Of a stretch of 64,000 nucleotides of DNA, positions 10,760 through 19,543 are shown piece by piece. Position numbers and translations under genes: made by a program. The notes beneath the pieces were generated by a model. The model saw only the letters and a list, made by a program, of their open reading frames with translations, did not search any database and had not been told where the DNA came from. The stretch comes from Cohnella endophytica (GTDB lineage: Bacteria; Bacillota; Bacilli; Paenibacillales; Paenibacillaceae). The stretch's first letter is position 1; each line of letters starts with the position of its first letter. The DNA lies in the NCBI RefSeq assembly GCF_003628305.1, contig NZ_RBZM01000005.1, positions 620,001 through 684,000 on the forward strand, given 5' to 3'.

Positions 10760-12325
10760 TCAGCTAGGACCACGTGGCCGAAAAAAACGTCCGATACGGG
10801 TAACGTCGTGCCGATCGATCAATCTTAACGCTACGAGCAGCAATAAATAGACGACCGTCGCTAGCAATGCGGATACGGCCAGATTGAGACCGTCGACCCC
10901 AAGCAAGTCATGGTTCCATATCCAGAGCGCGACGGCGCTCATAACGATCATGGCAAGCAGAACCTTAAGGAAGTCAAGGGGATGCATCCGGAATCCCGTC
11001 AGTCGGGCGACACTGATCCAATGCAGCAACGTGACGAGTATCATATTGACCCCTATGGCAATAATCGCTCCGACGATTCCGAATTGCGGTTTTGTAGCTA
11101 ATTGAATGATCAGCGCAAGCTTGACCGCCGCGCCGGCGAACGTATTAAACAAAGCGGTCCCTGGACGGTTCAATGCTTGCAGCGCGGCTTGCAGCGGCGC
11201 TTGCATATAGAGGAAGACGGCTAAAGGGGCAAGCCATCGCAGCATGTCCGCCATCGAGTCGTCGCCATATAACAACGTGCAGATCGGACCGGCAAGCAGA
11301 CCCATCAATACGACGAACGGAGCTCCCGTAACGACGGCAAGCCTCATGGACTGGTGCAAGCGAGCGTGGATCGTAACCCAATCTCCCCGCGATGCCGCTT
11401 CGGATAGAGAGGGGACGAGGGATACGGCCAGCGAATAAGTCAGCGCTCCGGGCAACAGCAGTAAAGGAATAACCATCCCCTGAAGGGCGCCGTATTGCGC
11501 CGTCGCTCCCGCCGCGGCAACTCCGGCGACAACTAAGCTCCGAACGGTCAAGATCGACTCGAGGAGATAGGACAACGAACCGATCATTTTGCTTCCGGTC
11601 ACCGGAATGGCGGTATGCAATATGGCCTTTAAAGGACTCTCGTCGATTCGGGAAGCCTTAACGCGAGGAGTATCATTAGGCGGTTTTACGCGGTCCTTCC
11701 GAAGCTGAAGCCAGAGAACGACAAGCCCCGCTAATTCCCCGAGCACCATTCCCAGTACGGCGCCGGCTGCCGCGTATTCCAATCCGAACGGCAAAAATAA
11801 CCAAGCGAACAAAAGCGTGGCCGCGATCCGAAAAAGAGTTTCCGTCGTCTGAGACAACGCCGTAGGAATCATATTTTGTTTCCCTTGGAAGTATCCGCGC
11901 CATACGGAAGAAACCGCGACCAACGGAAGTACGGGGATCATCGTCAAGAATGCCGTATGAACGCGGGCATCGGTCATGATTCGCGTCGAAATCAAGTCGG
12001 ATAAGAGGAAGCATATCGCGGCGGCGAAGAGACTTACGGCAAGCGACAGTGCGACGGATACCCGCAGTATCGTGCCGACAGACCGGTTATCTCCGCGGGA
12101 ATCGGCTTCGGCGACAAGCTTGGCGACGGCAAGCGGGATGCCGCCGGCGATCAAAGTCAACATGACGATCGTGAAGGGAAAGACGAGTTGGATCAATCCG
12201 ACTCCTTCCGCTCCGATCATCCGAGGCAAGGCAATACGCGGGACGAATCCGAGTATCCGGTTCAAGAGGCCGGCGGCGAGCAAGATCATGGCTCCTTGAA
12301 TAAAACTTTGCTTGCGCGATGACAA
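10760..12325 (-). CDS. spoVB: Stage V sporulation protein B, MOP-superfamily lipid flippase
   Basis: SpoVB-type flippases are needed for spore cortex synthesis, probably moving lipid-linked peptidoglycan precursor across the forespore outer membrane; the MurJ/Wzx fold is shared. The 521-residue product has about 14 membrane segments, the opening GAMILLAAGLLNRILGFVPRI and the WRGYFQGKQNMIPTALSQ block (about 143-160), both typical of SpoVB-like proteins. The start is TTG (MSSRKQ) after AAGAGGG. Its place between the DUF421 gene and comN matches the B. subtilis spoVB locus, which is the reason to choose SpoVB over other MOP paralogues. Confidence 0.85.
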   Translation of the reverse strand: MSSRKQSFIQGAMILLAAGLLNRILGFVPRIALPRMIGAEGVGLIQLVFPFTIVMLTLIAGGIPLAVAKLVAEADSRGDNRSVGTILRVSVALSLAVSLFAAAICFLLSDLISTRIMTDARVHTAFLTMIPVLPLVAVSSVWRGYFQGKQNMIPTALSQTTETLFRIAATLLFAWLFLPFGLEYAAAGAVLGMVLGELAGLVVLWLQLRKDRVKPPNDTPRVKASRIDESPLKAILHTAIPVTGSKMIGSLSYLLESILTVRSLVVAGVAAAGATAQYGALQGMVIPLLLLPGALTYSLAVSLVPSLSEAASRGDWVTIHARLHQSMRLAVVTGAPFVVLMGLLAGPICTLLYGDDSMADMLRWLAPLAVFLYMQAPLQAALQALNRPGTALFNTFAGAAVKLALIIQLATKPQFGIVGAIIAIGVNMILVTLLHWISVARLTGFRMHPLDFLKVLLAMIVMSAVALWIWNHDLLGVDGLNLAVSALLATVVYLLLLVALRLIDRHDVTRIGRFFRPRGPS

Positions 12326-12481
12326 TGGGATCCCTCTTCCCTCAGATGGGTTAGTCCATATGTATGCGCGGGTTGTCCTTCTTCATGCCATCGGCAGGAA
12401 TTAAGACTTGAGCATCGAAAACTATCTTGGAAGAATAAAAACAATGCGACGCTTACCGTCAGTCCGGGAGGGAATTCATCA

Positions 12482-12790
12482 GTGGAAGAGCATGACGGGT
12501 CAGCACCCGAAGAAAGAGCGATTCAAGCGACCGCCGATACCGAGCTAAGCGAGACCGAATTGAACGAGACGATCGAGCAATTATGCCAGAGCAAAGCGGA
12601 AGAGTTCCATTTAATCGGTTACGACCATGTGAGCGGAGCAGACGTGTGGGAATGCGTAAGCGACAAATACCACAAAAAAGGCACGCCTCCGCTCTATGAA
12701 ATCGTTAACGATATATTGTCTCTGAAAGTGACCCAGTTCATGAATTTCATTACATTAAACATGTATCGGGGCGATATGCGCAATCGTTGA
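12482..12790 (+). CDS. comN: ComN-type post-transcriptional regulator
   Basis: In B. subtilis ComN (YrzD) is a small protein acting on comE mRNA localisation or accumulation, encoded between spoVB and secDF. This 102-residue ORF has the same position and size, an acidic N-terminus, and the conserved core LCQSKAEEFHLIGYD followed by VWECVSDKY and a C-terminal helix SLKVTQFMNFITLNMYRG. The start is GTG after GGGAGGGAATT. The product is soluble. The function in this organism is inferred from the family. Confidence 0.75.
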   Translation: MEEHDGSAPEERAIQATADTELSETELNETIEQLCQSKAEEFHLIGYDHVSGADVWECVSDKYHKKGTPPLYEIVNDILSLKVTQFMNFITLNMYRGDMRNR

Positions 12791-12802
12791 TAGTTGAGAA
12801 CG

Positions 12803-12835
12803 AGTCTTCTCCATGTCGAGAAGGCTTTCTTTTTG
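12803..12835 (+). terminator. Terminator after comN
   Basis: A 9-bp stem AGTCTTCTC/GAGAAGGCT (one G-T pair) with a short loop is followed by TTCTTTTT. Confidence 0.75.
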
Positions 12836-12898
12836 ACTTCCATTTGATCGCGTAGTTATAATAGGAACATTGAGAATCGAAAGGGGACCGCAAGAGAG

Positions 12899-14191
12899 AT
12901 GAAACGCTTAGTGTCTTTCGTGCTCGTAGTGCTCGTCAGCTTCGGGATTATGGGGTATTTAACGCCAGGCCTGTTGGACGGAACGAAACTAGGGCTAGAT
13001 CTAAAAGGCGGAGTAGAAATTCTGTACGAAGCGCATCCGTTAACGGAAGGCGGCAAGGTAACGAAGGAAGCGCTTAAACAAACCGCGATCAGCCTGGAAA
13101 AACGCGCGAACCGCACCAATGTCGCGGAGCCGGAGGTAACGACGGAAGGGCAGACCAGAATTCGCCTGAAAATCGCCGTGTCGACGGGGTCGACCGACCA
13201 GGAACGCGACGCTGCCGTCGAGAAAATTCGCGATCTGATGAAACGTCCCGCGGAGCTACAGTTCCGCAGTTCGGACGGCTGTGCCGACGGTTCGTATTGT
13301 AAAGTCGAACTGTACGGAAACGAGTTCAAAGAAGGCGCGGCTAAGGTCGAATACGACAACCTGAACAAACCGATGGTTCGTATCGTGGTCAACGACAAAA
13401 GCAAGCTTGCCGAAATTTCCACGCGGCTTGTCGGAAAACCTACCGAGGCCGAAAGAAGATTGGCGATTTTCTTGGATGACGATAAAATATCCGACCCGGT
13501 CGTTCAAAGCGCTTTGACCGAGGGGACTGCCGTTATTACGGGACAAGGCGATCGCGCCGAAGCCCAAAACCTCGCGGATATTATCAACTTGGGCGCCTTG
13601 CCGCTCAAATTGACGGAGAAGTATACGCAAAGCGTAGGAGCTACGCTAGGCAAGCAATCTCTGCACGACACGTTGTTCGCAGGTGGACTCGCTTCCGTGC
13701 TCATTCTGGTGTTCATGCTCGTGCTTTACCGTATTCCGGGCCTCGTGGCTAGCATCTGTCTGCTCGTATTCGTTTGGTTGCTGCTCGGAGTGTTCTATTT
13801 AATGGGAGCGACATTGACGCTGCCGGGCATCGCGGCGTTCGTTCTCGGAATCGGGATCGCCGTCGACTCGAACATCATTACGGCGGAACGGATCAAGGAC
13901 GAGCTTCGCAACGGCAAGACGATCGCCTCCTCGCTTAAAGCGGGCGCGAAGAACAGCTTCCGTACGATTATCGATGCGCATATTACGACGCTTATCGCCG
14001 GCAGCGTGCTCTATTTCATGGGACACGGCATGGTGAAAAGCTTCGCGATCGTTCTGATCGCAAGTATCGTCGTCAATATCGCGACGAACGTATTCCTGCC
14101 AAGATATCTGTTGTCCTTGCTAATCAAGAGCGGTTACTTCAACAAACCATCGCATTATAGCGTGAAGGAGAGTGAAATCGGTGCGCTCTAA
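12899..14191 (+). CDS. secD: Protein translocase subunit SecD
   Basis: SecD with SecF forms a proton-driven membrane protein that pulls exported proteins out of the SecYEG channel. The 430-residue product has an N-terminal membrane segment, the D1 signature LGLDLKGG (about residue 32), the periplasmic P1 region, and the C-terminal SecD membrane part with LPGIAAFVLGIGIAVDSNIITAERIKDE (in pieces, about 306-335). In B. subtilis secD and secF are fused; here they are two genes, which is usual for Paenibacillaceae. The gene overlaps secF by 11 bases at the favoured secF start. Confidence 0.96.
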   Translation: MKRLVSFVLVVLVSFGIMGYLTPGLLDGTKLGLDLKGGVEILYEAHPLTEGGKVTKEALKQTAISLEKRANRTNVAEPEVTTEGQTRIRLKIAVSTGSTDQERDAAVEKIRDLMKRPAELQFRSSDGCADGSYCKVELYGNEFKEGAAKVEYDNLNKPMVRIVVNDKSKLAEISTRLVGKPTEAERRLAIFLDDDKISDPVVQSALTEGTAVITGQGDRAEAQNLADIINLGALPLKLTEKYTQSVGATLGKQSLHDTLFAGGLASVLILVFMLVLYRIPGLVASICLLVFVWLLLGVFYLMGATLTLPGIAAFVLGIGIAVDSNIITAERIKDELRNGKTIASSLKAGAKNSFRTIIDAHITTLIAGSVLYFMGHGMVKSFAIVLIASIVVNIATNVFLPRYLLSLLIKSGYFNKPSHYSVKESEIGAL

Positions 14192-15086
14192 AAGAACTTT
14201 CGACTTCGTCCACACCAGCCGTCGATTCCTGACAGTCTCCGCGGTTATACTGCTGATCGGTTTGATCATGCTCGGAATTAAAGGCTTGAATTACGGCATC
14301 GATTTCAGCGCGGGAACGTCGGTCGATATTTCGACTTCGAAGTCGCTGAACCAAGACCAAGTGAGAACCTTCCTGGACGATCAGAAGTTCGGCGAATATT
14401 CGCACACTTCCGGGGTAAACCGTGAAACCGTCCGCTTCAAGCATGCGTTAAGCTCTGATGAGGAGAAGGCGTTCAAGGCGGACTTCCTCGCCAAGATTGA
14501 TCCAGCTGCTTCCTTCGAGGTCAACATCGTTGACGTCGATATCGCCAAGGAGCAACAAACGAACGCAATGCTCGGCATGGCAATCGCCTGTATCGGAATC
14601 GTTCTTTATTTAAGCATCCGATTCGAATGGCGGTTCGCCTTGGCGGCGGTCGCATCGATCGTATACGACGCTTTGTTCGTCGTCTGCATGTTCTCCATTT
14701 TCCGTCTGGAGGTCAATCTGCCGTTCATATTGGCGGTACTGACGATCATAGGTTATTCCATCAACGATACGGTCGTTATTTTCGACCGGATCCGGGAAAA
14801 CCTGCGCTTCGCCAAGATCAAAACCCACGCGGACTTGGATCGCTTGGTCAACGACAGTATATGGCAAACGTTGGCGCGTTCGATCAATACGGTAATTACG
14901 GTATTGTTGGCAGCCGTCTGTTTGTTCGTCTTCGGCGGAGAATCGATTAAATTGTTCTCGCTCGCCATGATCTTCGGTCTGGCAAGCGGCGCGTATTCTT
15001 CGATCTTCATCGCGAGCCAATTGTGGCTGTACTTTAAGAAGAAGCAACCGATTAAGAAAACAGCGGTTAAACCGCAAACGCCTTAA
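14181..15086 (+). CDS. secF: Protein translocase subunit SecF
   Basis: Partner of SecD. The product (301 residues) has the SecF opening YGIDFSAGTSVDIS (about residue 38), and the conserved membrane block GYSINDTVVIFDRIRENLR (about 190-208), followed by SINTVITVLLAAVCLFVFGG. The start is chosen as GTG at 14181, ten bases after AAGGAG; the GTG at 14172 is too close to that site. Translation is coupled to secD by the overlap. Confidence 0.95.
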   Translation: MRSKRTFDFVHTSRRFLTVSAVILLIGLIMLGIKGLNYGIDFSAGTSVDISTSKSLNQDQVRTFLDDQKFGEYSHTSGVNRETVRFKHALSSDEEKAFKADFLAKIDPAASFEVNIVDVDIAKEQQTNAMLGMAIACIGIVLYLSIRFEWRFALAAVASIVYDALFVVCMFSIFRLEVNLPFILAVLTIIGYSINDTVVIFDRIRENLRFAKIKTHADLDRLVNDSIWQTLARSINTVITVLLAAVCLFVFGGESIKLFSLAMIFGLASGAYSSIFIASQLWLYFKKKQPIKKTAVKPQTP

Positions 15087-15159
15087 GACGATACGATTGA
15101 CGCCATCGGCTATCAAGCTATCGTATGTCGCAGTACGCAACAAGAAAGGAGTGGCTCGT

Positions 15160-16101
15160 TTGGCTATGGAACAACGCTCCGTTAAGGCGGAGCGCGGGTC
15201 TCTGGTTTCCTTGTGGGGGCTGCTCGGCTTGTTTATTTTGAAAGGCACGGCCGGATGGCTTACGGGAAGCAAAGCTTTGCTCGGGGACGCATGCCAATCT
15301 GCGGCGGATTTCGCCAGCACTTTTACCTCCTACTTGGGAATCCGGCAAGCGCGGTTGAATCCGAATTCGACGAGCCAGTCCCGTCAGCAGCCTGAATCGG
15401 TAGCCGCTATCGTACTATCGGCATTGCTGCTCGTGGCGGGAATCGAAATCGGCGTTTCGTCGGTTCGGTCTGTCGCGAACGGAGTCGATGAAGCGCCGGG
15501 CGTCGGCGCCGTTATCGTGATCGCGGTCGGAATCGGCGTGAGAGAAGGTCTCGTCCGTTATAAGAAGAGCCGCGACAGCCGTTGCGGGATGCGCGGTGAT
15601 CGATTGGCGGACAATCGTTCGGACGTCTTCGCTTCGTTGACCGCATTAGTCGGGACGTCGGGCGCGGTCGTCGGGGGCATGTACGATATGCCGTTCTTGT
15701 ACGTGCTCGATCCGGCGGCAGGACTGATTATTTCGGTTTTCGTTCTTCGAATGGGCTACAAGCTGACGACGGACGTCCTTCGGGCGTCGGACCGGATCGC
15801 GCTGGACGAAACGGATGCGCAGGCCTTGCTCGAAGCCGTTCAACGCATTGACGGCGTCGTTGCCGTTGACGAAGTCAAAGCAAGGGAACAGGGACATTAT
15901 CTTGTGCTGGAAGTCATCATACGCGTGAATCCGAGAATCACCGTCTTCGAGGGGCAGGATGTCGCGAACAGGGTGCGACGGCAATTGACGAAGCGTTTCC
16001 TTCATGTAACGGATGCTCATGTCAGAGTTCAACCTTACGATCCGGGATATCCGTACAAATCGAACCACCACGAAGAAGATTTGTCTTCTTTGTTGCAATA
16101 A
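15160..16101 (+). CDS. Cation diffusion facilitator (CDF) metal exporter
   Basis: CDF proteins are dimeric metal/proton antiporters. The 313-residue product has six membrane segments, then a cytoplasmic ferredoxin-like metal-sensing domain (DAQALLEAVQRIDGVVAVDEV, in pieces, about 222 onward). The metal site in the second membrane helix reads GDACQSAAD, placing Gln-x3-Asp where zinc exporters have His/Asp-x3-Asp; the fifth helix has DNRSD (Asp-x3-Asp). Asn/Asp-rich sites of this kind occur in manganese exporters such as MntE, so Mn2+ or Fe2+ rather than Zn2+ is a reasonable guess. The start is TTG, 8 bases after AAAGGAG. It is probably read with secDF. Confidence 0.85.
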   Translation: MAMEQRSVKAERGSLVSLWGLLGLFILKGTAGWLTGSKALLGDACQSAADFASTFTSYLGIRQARLNPNSTSQSRQQPESVAAIVLSALLLVAGIEIGVSSVRSVANGVDEAPGVGAVIVIAVGIGVREGLVRYKKSRDSRCGMRGDRLADNRSDVFASLTALVGTSGAVVGGMYDMPFLYVLDPAAGLIISVFVLRMGYKLTTDVLRASDRIALDETDAQALLEAVQRIDGVVAVDEVKAREQGHYLVLEVIIRVNPRITVFEGQDVANRVRRQLTKRFLHVTDAHVRVQPYDPGYPYKSNHHEEDLSSLLQ

Positions 16102-16127
16102 TTCGTTTTATACTAGAATCAACGAGG

Positions 16128-16164
16128 AATAAATCCGCCGTCTAATTGCCGGCGGATTTATTTC
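16128..16164 (+). terminator. Terminator after the CDF gene
   Basis: A perfect 13-bp stem, AATAAATCCGCCG with its complement, encloses a 9-base loop and ends in a T-rich tail; the symmetric A/T ends could also work in reverse. Confidence 0.8.
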
Positions 16165-16215
16165 GTTCAAAGCTTATGGCTTGATTCTGAGCCTTGGGAA
16201 GGGAGGAAGCTTCGT

Positions 16216-18702
16216 TTGTTGAAGTCGAAATACAGATGGGATTTACCGAAGCTCGACGCTGCGGAAGTCGCCGAGTTAAGCGCAGGATTAAAGGTCGATC
16301 GTTTAGTAGCGGGCGTTCTCGCGGGTCGGGGTTGGAAGCTCTCGCGGGAAACCTCGGACTTTCTCCATCCCGGGGAAGATCAGTTATTGGATCCCTACGG
16401 AATGAAGGGAATGTCGGCGGCAACGGAGCGGATATCCAGGGCGATCAGGGCTGGGGAGCGTATTCGCGTCTACGGGGATTACGATGCCGACGGCGTGACT
16501 TCGACGGCACTCATGATTAGGCTTCTGACGGAGCTCGGAGCCATATTCGATACGTATATCCCTCACAGAAGCCGGGAAGGTTACGGGCTTAATATACCGG
16601 CGATCGATTTAGCCTCGCAAGCGGGAGTGAAATTGATCGTAACGGTAGATAACGGAATTAGCGCGGTCGAGCAAATCGCGTATGCGGCTTCCATAGGAAT
16701 AGACGTGGTCGTTACCGATCATCACGAGCCTCCGGAGAAGCTTCCAGATGCAGTCGCGCTCGTTAATCCTAAACAGAAGGATTGTCCTTATCCGTTTAAG
16801 GGGTTGTGCGGAGCGGGAGTCGTATTCAAACTGGCTCACGCTATGCTGGGACGACCGGTTCTGGAATACGCGGATTTGGCTGCGATCGGCACGATCGCGG
16901 ATCTTATGCCGCTTGTGGGAGAAAACAGGATTATCGCCCGATTAGGATTGGAGCAGATGCGACGTCTACCTATTCCCGGTATTCGCGCGCTCTCCAAGGT
17001 TGCATCCGTGAAGCACGAGGAGATGAGCAGCGGTAGAGTCGGATTCTCTCTTGCGCCAAGGCTTAATGCGGGAGGGAGATTAGAGCATGCCGATACGGCG
17101 GTTCGGTTATTGGCCGCTGCCGACATCGAGGAAGCGGAACGATTGGCAGAACAATTAGACAGATTAAACGTAGAACGTCAAGAACTGGTCGAGATTACTA
17201 CGGCGGAAGCGGATGAATTATGGCAAGATCAGCTGTCCTCGCAAGGTGCGGGGAGAGGACGGAACGTGATCGTGCTCGCGAAGGCAGGATGGAATGCGGG
17301 AATCGCGGGATTGGTCGCCTCCAAGCTCGTCGAACGGTATTATCGCCCGGCGATCGTTCTTGCAACCGATGCAGCCACGGGATTATGCAAAGGCTCGGCC
17401 CGCTCGATAGACGGATTCGACCTGCACGCGGCGTTAACCGATTGCGCGGATTTGTTGGATCATTTCGGCGGGCATCAAGCCGCGGCGGGGATGACCTTGT
17501 CCGTTAACCTCGTCGAGTCGTTGGCGGAGCGGTTGCATGAGATCGCAGGTCAACGAATCAGCGAGGAGGATTGGCAACCTAAGCGGCGCGTCGATCTTAT
17601 GATCGCGATGCGGGAAGCGACGATCGGAGCCGTGGATCAGCTTGCGAGCATGGAGCCTTTCGGCAATGGGAATCCGACCCCGCGGGTCGTCATGCGGGAT
17701 GTCGTGATCCGGGAAAGCCGCACGATGGGCAAAGAGGGCGCGCATTTGCGAGTGACCGTCGAGCAGGATGGCAGATCGATCGACGCGGTCGCTTTCGGCA
17801 TGGGCAATCACCGGGAACGATTGGAGCCGGGCATTCGAATCGACGTTCTAGGCGAGTTATCCGTGAACGAATGGAACGGTAATCGCAAAGTACAGCTGAT
17901 GCTTCAAGATTATCGATCGGAGCACCTATTCGTTCATGATCGGCGCGGCGAAAGGGATTTGTGGAGCGCGCTCGATTCCGATCTGAGAGAGACTACCGTC
18001 GCGGGATCCGTTGTCTGTTGCGCGTCTCCGTCGGTTTATGCGGAAGCGGTCGGGATGTACGGGCACCGGGGCGCGATCGTATGCTTGTACCAAGATCTGA
18101 ATAAAAAGGATGCTCAGACTGCAAGAAGCGATCTAGAAGCCGAACCCGGCGATCTTACGCAAATGGCCGCGACTTCCGAACGGGGTGTACAGGCGATGGA
18201 GGGGATTCGTCATTTGATTTTGGCTGGCTTGCCTCAGGATGCCGAGCATGTCCGCTCGCTTAGACGCCGTATAGCCGGGAATATCGATCTGGAACGAATC
18301 ACTGTATTTTCCGCAGGGCAAGGGAGTCGACTCGCAAGCGAACGCGCAAGCAGAGTGGAGGCTTTCCCAGATCGGAAGCAATTCGGGGAAGTGTACGCGT
18401 TATGTCGCAAGAAAGGTTCATGGCTAGAAAGTCCGGACGGATTCCAGTTGGAGACGGCGCAGAAAACCGGATGGCCACTGGCAACGATAAGAATGATGCA
18501 CGAAGTTTTCATCGAACTCGGTTTTATTTTGGCGGACGGAGCTTCGCGTAAGATCGTGGCCGAGCCGCCAAGGCGCGAGTTAGATGTATCCCCGCGTTAT
18601 CGACGGGCACGTGAAGTTGCCGAAGGCCAGAACTTGGCCGTAATGACGTCGGAACAATTGGAACGATGGCTAAGAGATGGACATGCAGGTATGCCGTTAT
18701 AA
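16216..18702 (+). CDS. recJ: Single-stranded-DNA-specific exonuclease RecJ
   Basis: 5'-3' exonuclease of recombination and mismatch repair. The 828-residue product has the DHH-family motifs: VYGDYDADGVTSTAL (about residue 90), TVDNGISA (about 143), TDHHEPP (about 162), and the DHHA1 block with FGGHQAAAGMT (about 417), then an OB domain (about 460-570). The C-terminal 250 residues form the extra domain seen in Firmicute RecJ (YrvE). The start is TTG after GGGAAGGGAGGAAGC; TTG occurs twice in a row. It lies upstream of apt and relA, as in B. subtilis. Confidence 0.95.
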   Translation: MLKSKYRWDLPKLDAAEVAELSAGLKVDRLVAGVLAGRGWKLSRETSDFLHPGEDQLLDPYGMKGMSAATERISRAIRAGERIRVYGDYDADGVTSTALMIRLLTELGAIFDTYIPHRSREGYGLNIPAIDLASQAGVKLIVTVDNGISAVEQIAYAASIGIDVVVTDHHEPPEKLPDAVALVNPKQKDCPYPFKGLCGAGVVFKLAHAMLGRPVLEYADLAAIGTIADLMPLVGENRIIARLGLEQMRRLPIPGIRALSKVASVKHEEMSSGRVGFSLAPRLNAGGRLEHADTAVRLLAAADIEEAERLAEQLDRLNVERQELVEITTAEADELWQDQLSSQGAGRGRNVIVLAKAGWNAGIAGLVASKLVERYYRPAIVLATDAATGLCKGSARSIDGFDLHAALTDCADLLDHFGGHQAAAGMTLSVNLVESLAERLHEIAGQRISEEDWQPKRRVDLMIAMREATIGAVDQLASMEPFGNGNPTPRVVMRDVVIRESRTMGKEGAHLRVTVEQDGRSIDAVAFGMGNHRERLEPGIRIDVLGELSVNEWNGNRKVQLMLQDYRSEHLFVHDRRGERDLWSALDSDLRETTVAGSVVCCASPSVYAEAVGMYGHRGAIVCLYQDLNKKDAQTARSDLEAEPGDLTQMAATSERGVQAMEGIRHLILAGLPQDAEHVRSLRRRIAGNIDLERITVFSAGQGSRLASERASRVEAFPDRKQFGEVYALCRKKGSWLESPDGFQLETAQKTGWPLATIRMMHEVFIELGFILADGASRKIVAEPPRRELDVSPRYRRAREVAEGQNLAVMTSEQLERWLRDGHAGMPL

Positions 18703-18810
18703 GGTACTACTCTAGCCAAGGGAGAGCGAAAAGTGTATAATGCATTTCGTGCGTAATCCCGATACGGCGGTTAGGCTTTCTCAAGTTTTATCCCACGAAG
18801 GAGTATGATA

Positions 18811-19326
18811 TTGGTGAATTTCAAAGATTACATTCGAGTCATTCCTGATTTTCCGCAACCGGGTATTCGGTTTAAAGATATTACGACTTTGTTGAAAGAC
18901 GGTCCAGCTTACCGTGCGGCGATCGATGCGCTGAAGGAGCTCGTGAAGGATAAGGAGATCGATCTGATCGCCGGTCCCGAAGCGCGCGGGTTCGTTATCG
19001 GAGCACCGCTTGCGCTCGCGCTGGGCATCGGATTCATCCCCATCCGCAAAAGCGGCAAGCTGCCGGGCGATACGGTCGAAGCGGCGTACGACCTGGAGTA
19101 TGGCAATGATCGCCTAGCCATTCACAGCGATTCTATCCTGCCGGGACAGAAGGTACTGATCGCCGATGACTTGTTAGCAACGGGTGGCACGATTTCGACT
19201 TCGATCGAACTTATCCAGAAGTTGGGCGGAGAAGTCGTCGGTGCGGCGTTCCTGATCGAACTGAGCTACTTAACCGGTCGCGATAAACTGTCCGGTATCG
19301 ATATTGCCTCTCTCATCACTTACTAA
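18811..19326 (+). CDS. apt: Adenine phosphoribosyltransferase
   Basis: Converts adenine and PRPP to AMP in purine salvage. The product has the family opening [16 protein letters not shown], the [18 protein letters not shown] block and the PRPP-binding loop [13 protein letters not shown] (about 117-129). The Shine-Dalgarno GAAGGAG ends one base before an ATG at 18805, so initiation at the following TTG (18811) or GTG (18814) is more likely; the 171-residue version matches the usual length. A TATAAT box lies at 18736-18741, without a clear -35. Confidence 0.95.
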   Translation: MVNFKDYIRVIPDFPQPGIRFKDITTLLKDGPAYRAAIDALKELVKDKEIDLIAGPEARGFVIGAPLALALGIGFIPIRKSGKLPGDTVEAAYDLEYGNDRLAIHSDSILPGQKVLIADDLLATGGTISTSIELIQKLGGEVVGAAFLIELSYLTGRDKLSGIDIASLITY

Positions 19327-19454
19327 TCGAATCGGGACATTCTCGGCGGCCAATCAGGCCCGGGGGTGTCCTTTATTCATTCCGGACTTTTCGGAAGTCG
19401 CGCGGAGCCTATACAATTCATATTTTGTATGTGAAGCGCCGGCATGCGTCTAGG

Positions 19455-19484
19455 TTGACGTTTCCCGTCGCTTAGAGGCATAAT
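19455..19484 (+). promoter_or_regulatory. Predicted sigma-A promoter of the relA gene
   Basis: TTGACG and CATAAT are separated by 18 bases, about 60 bases before the relA start. Confidence 0.55.
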
Positions 19485-19543
19485 GATAGCAATAACTTCA
19501 GGGGAAACTTCCGGCGTGAGGCGCCAGCGGAAAGGAATTCGGC

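Noticed and set aside
19335..19375. Terminator after apt
   Set aside because: Only a 5-6 bp stem (GGACA/TGTCC) with a long loop and interrupted T tail; too weak to call.
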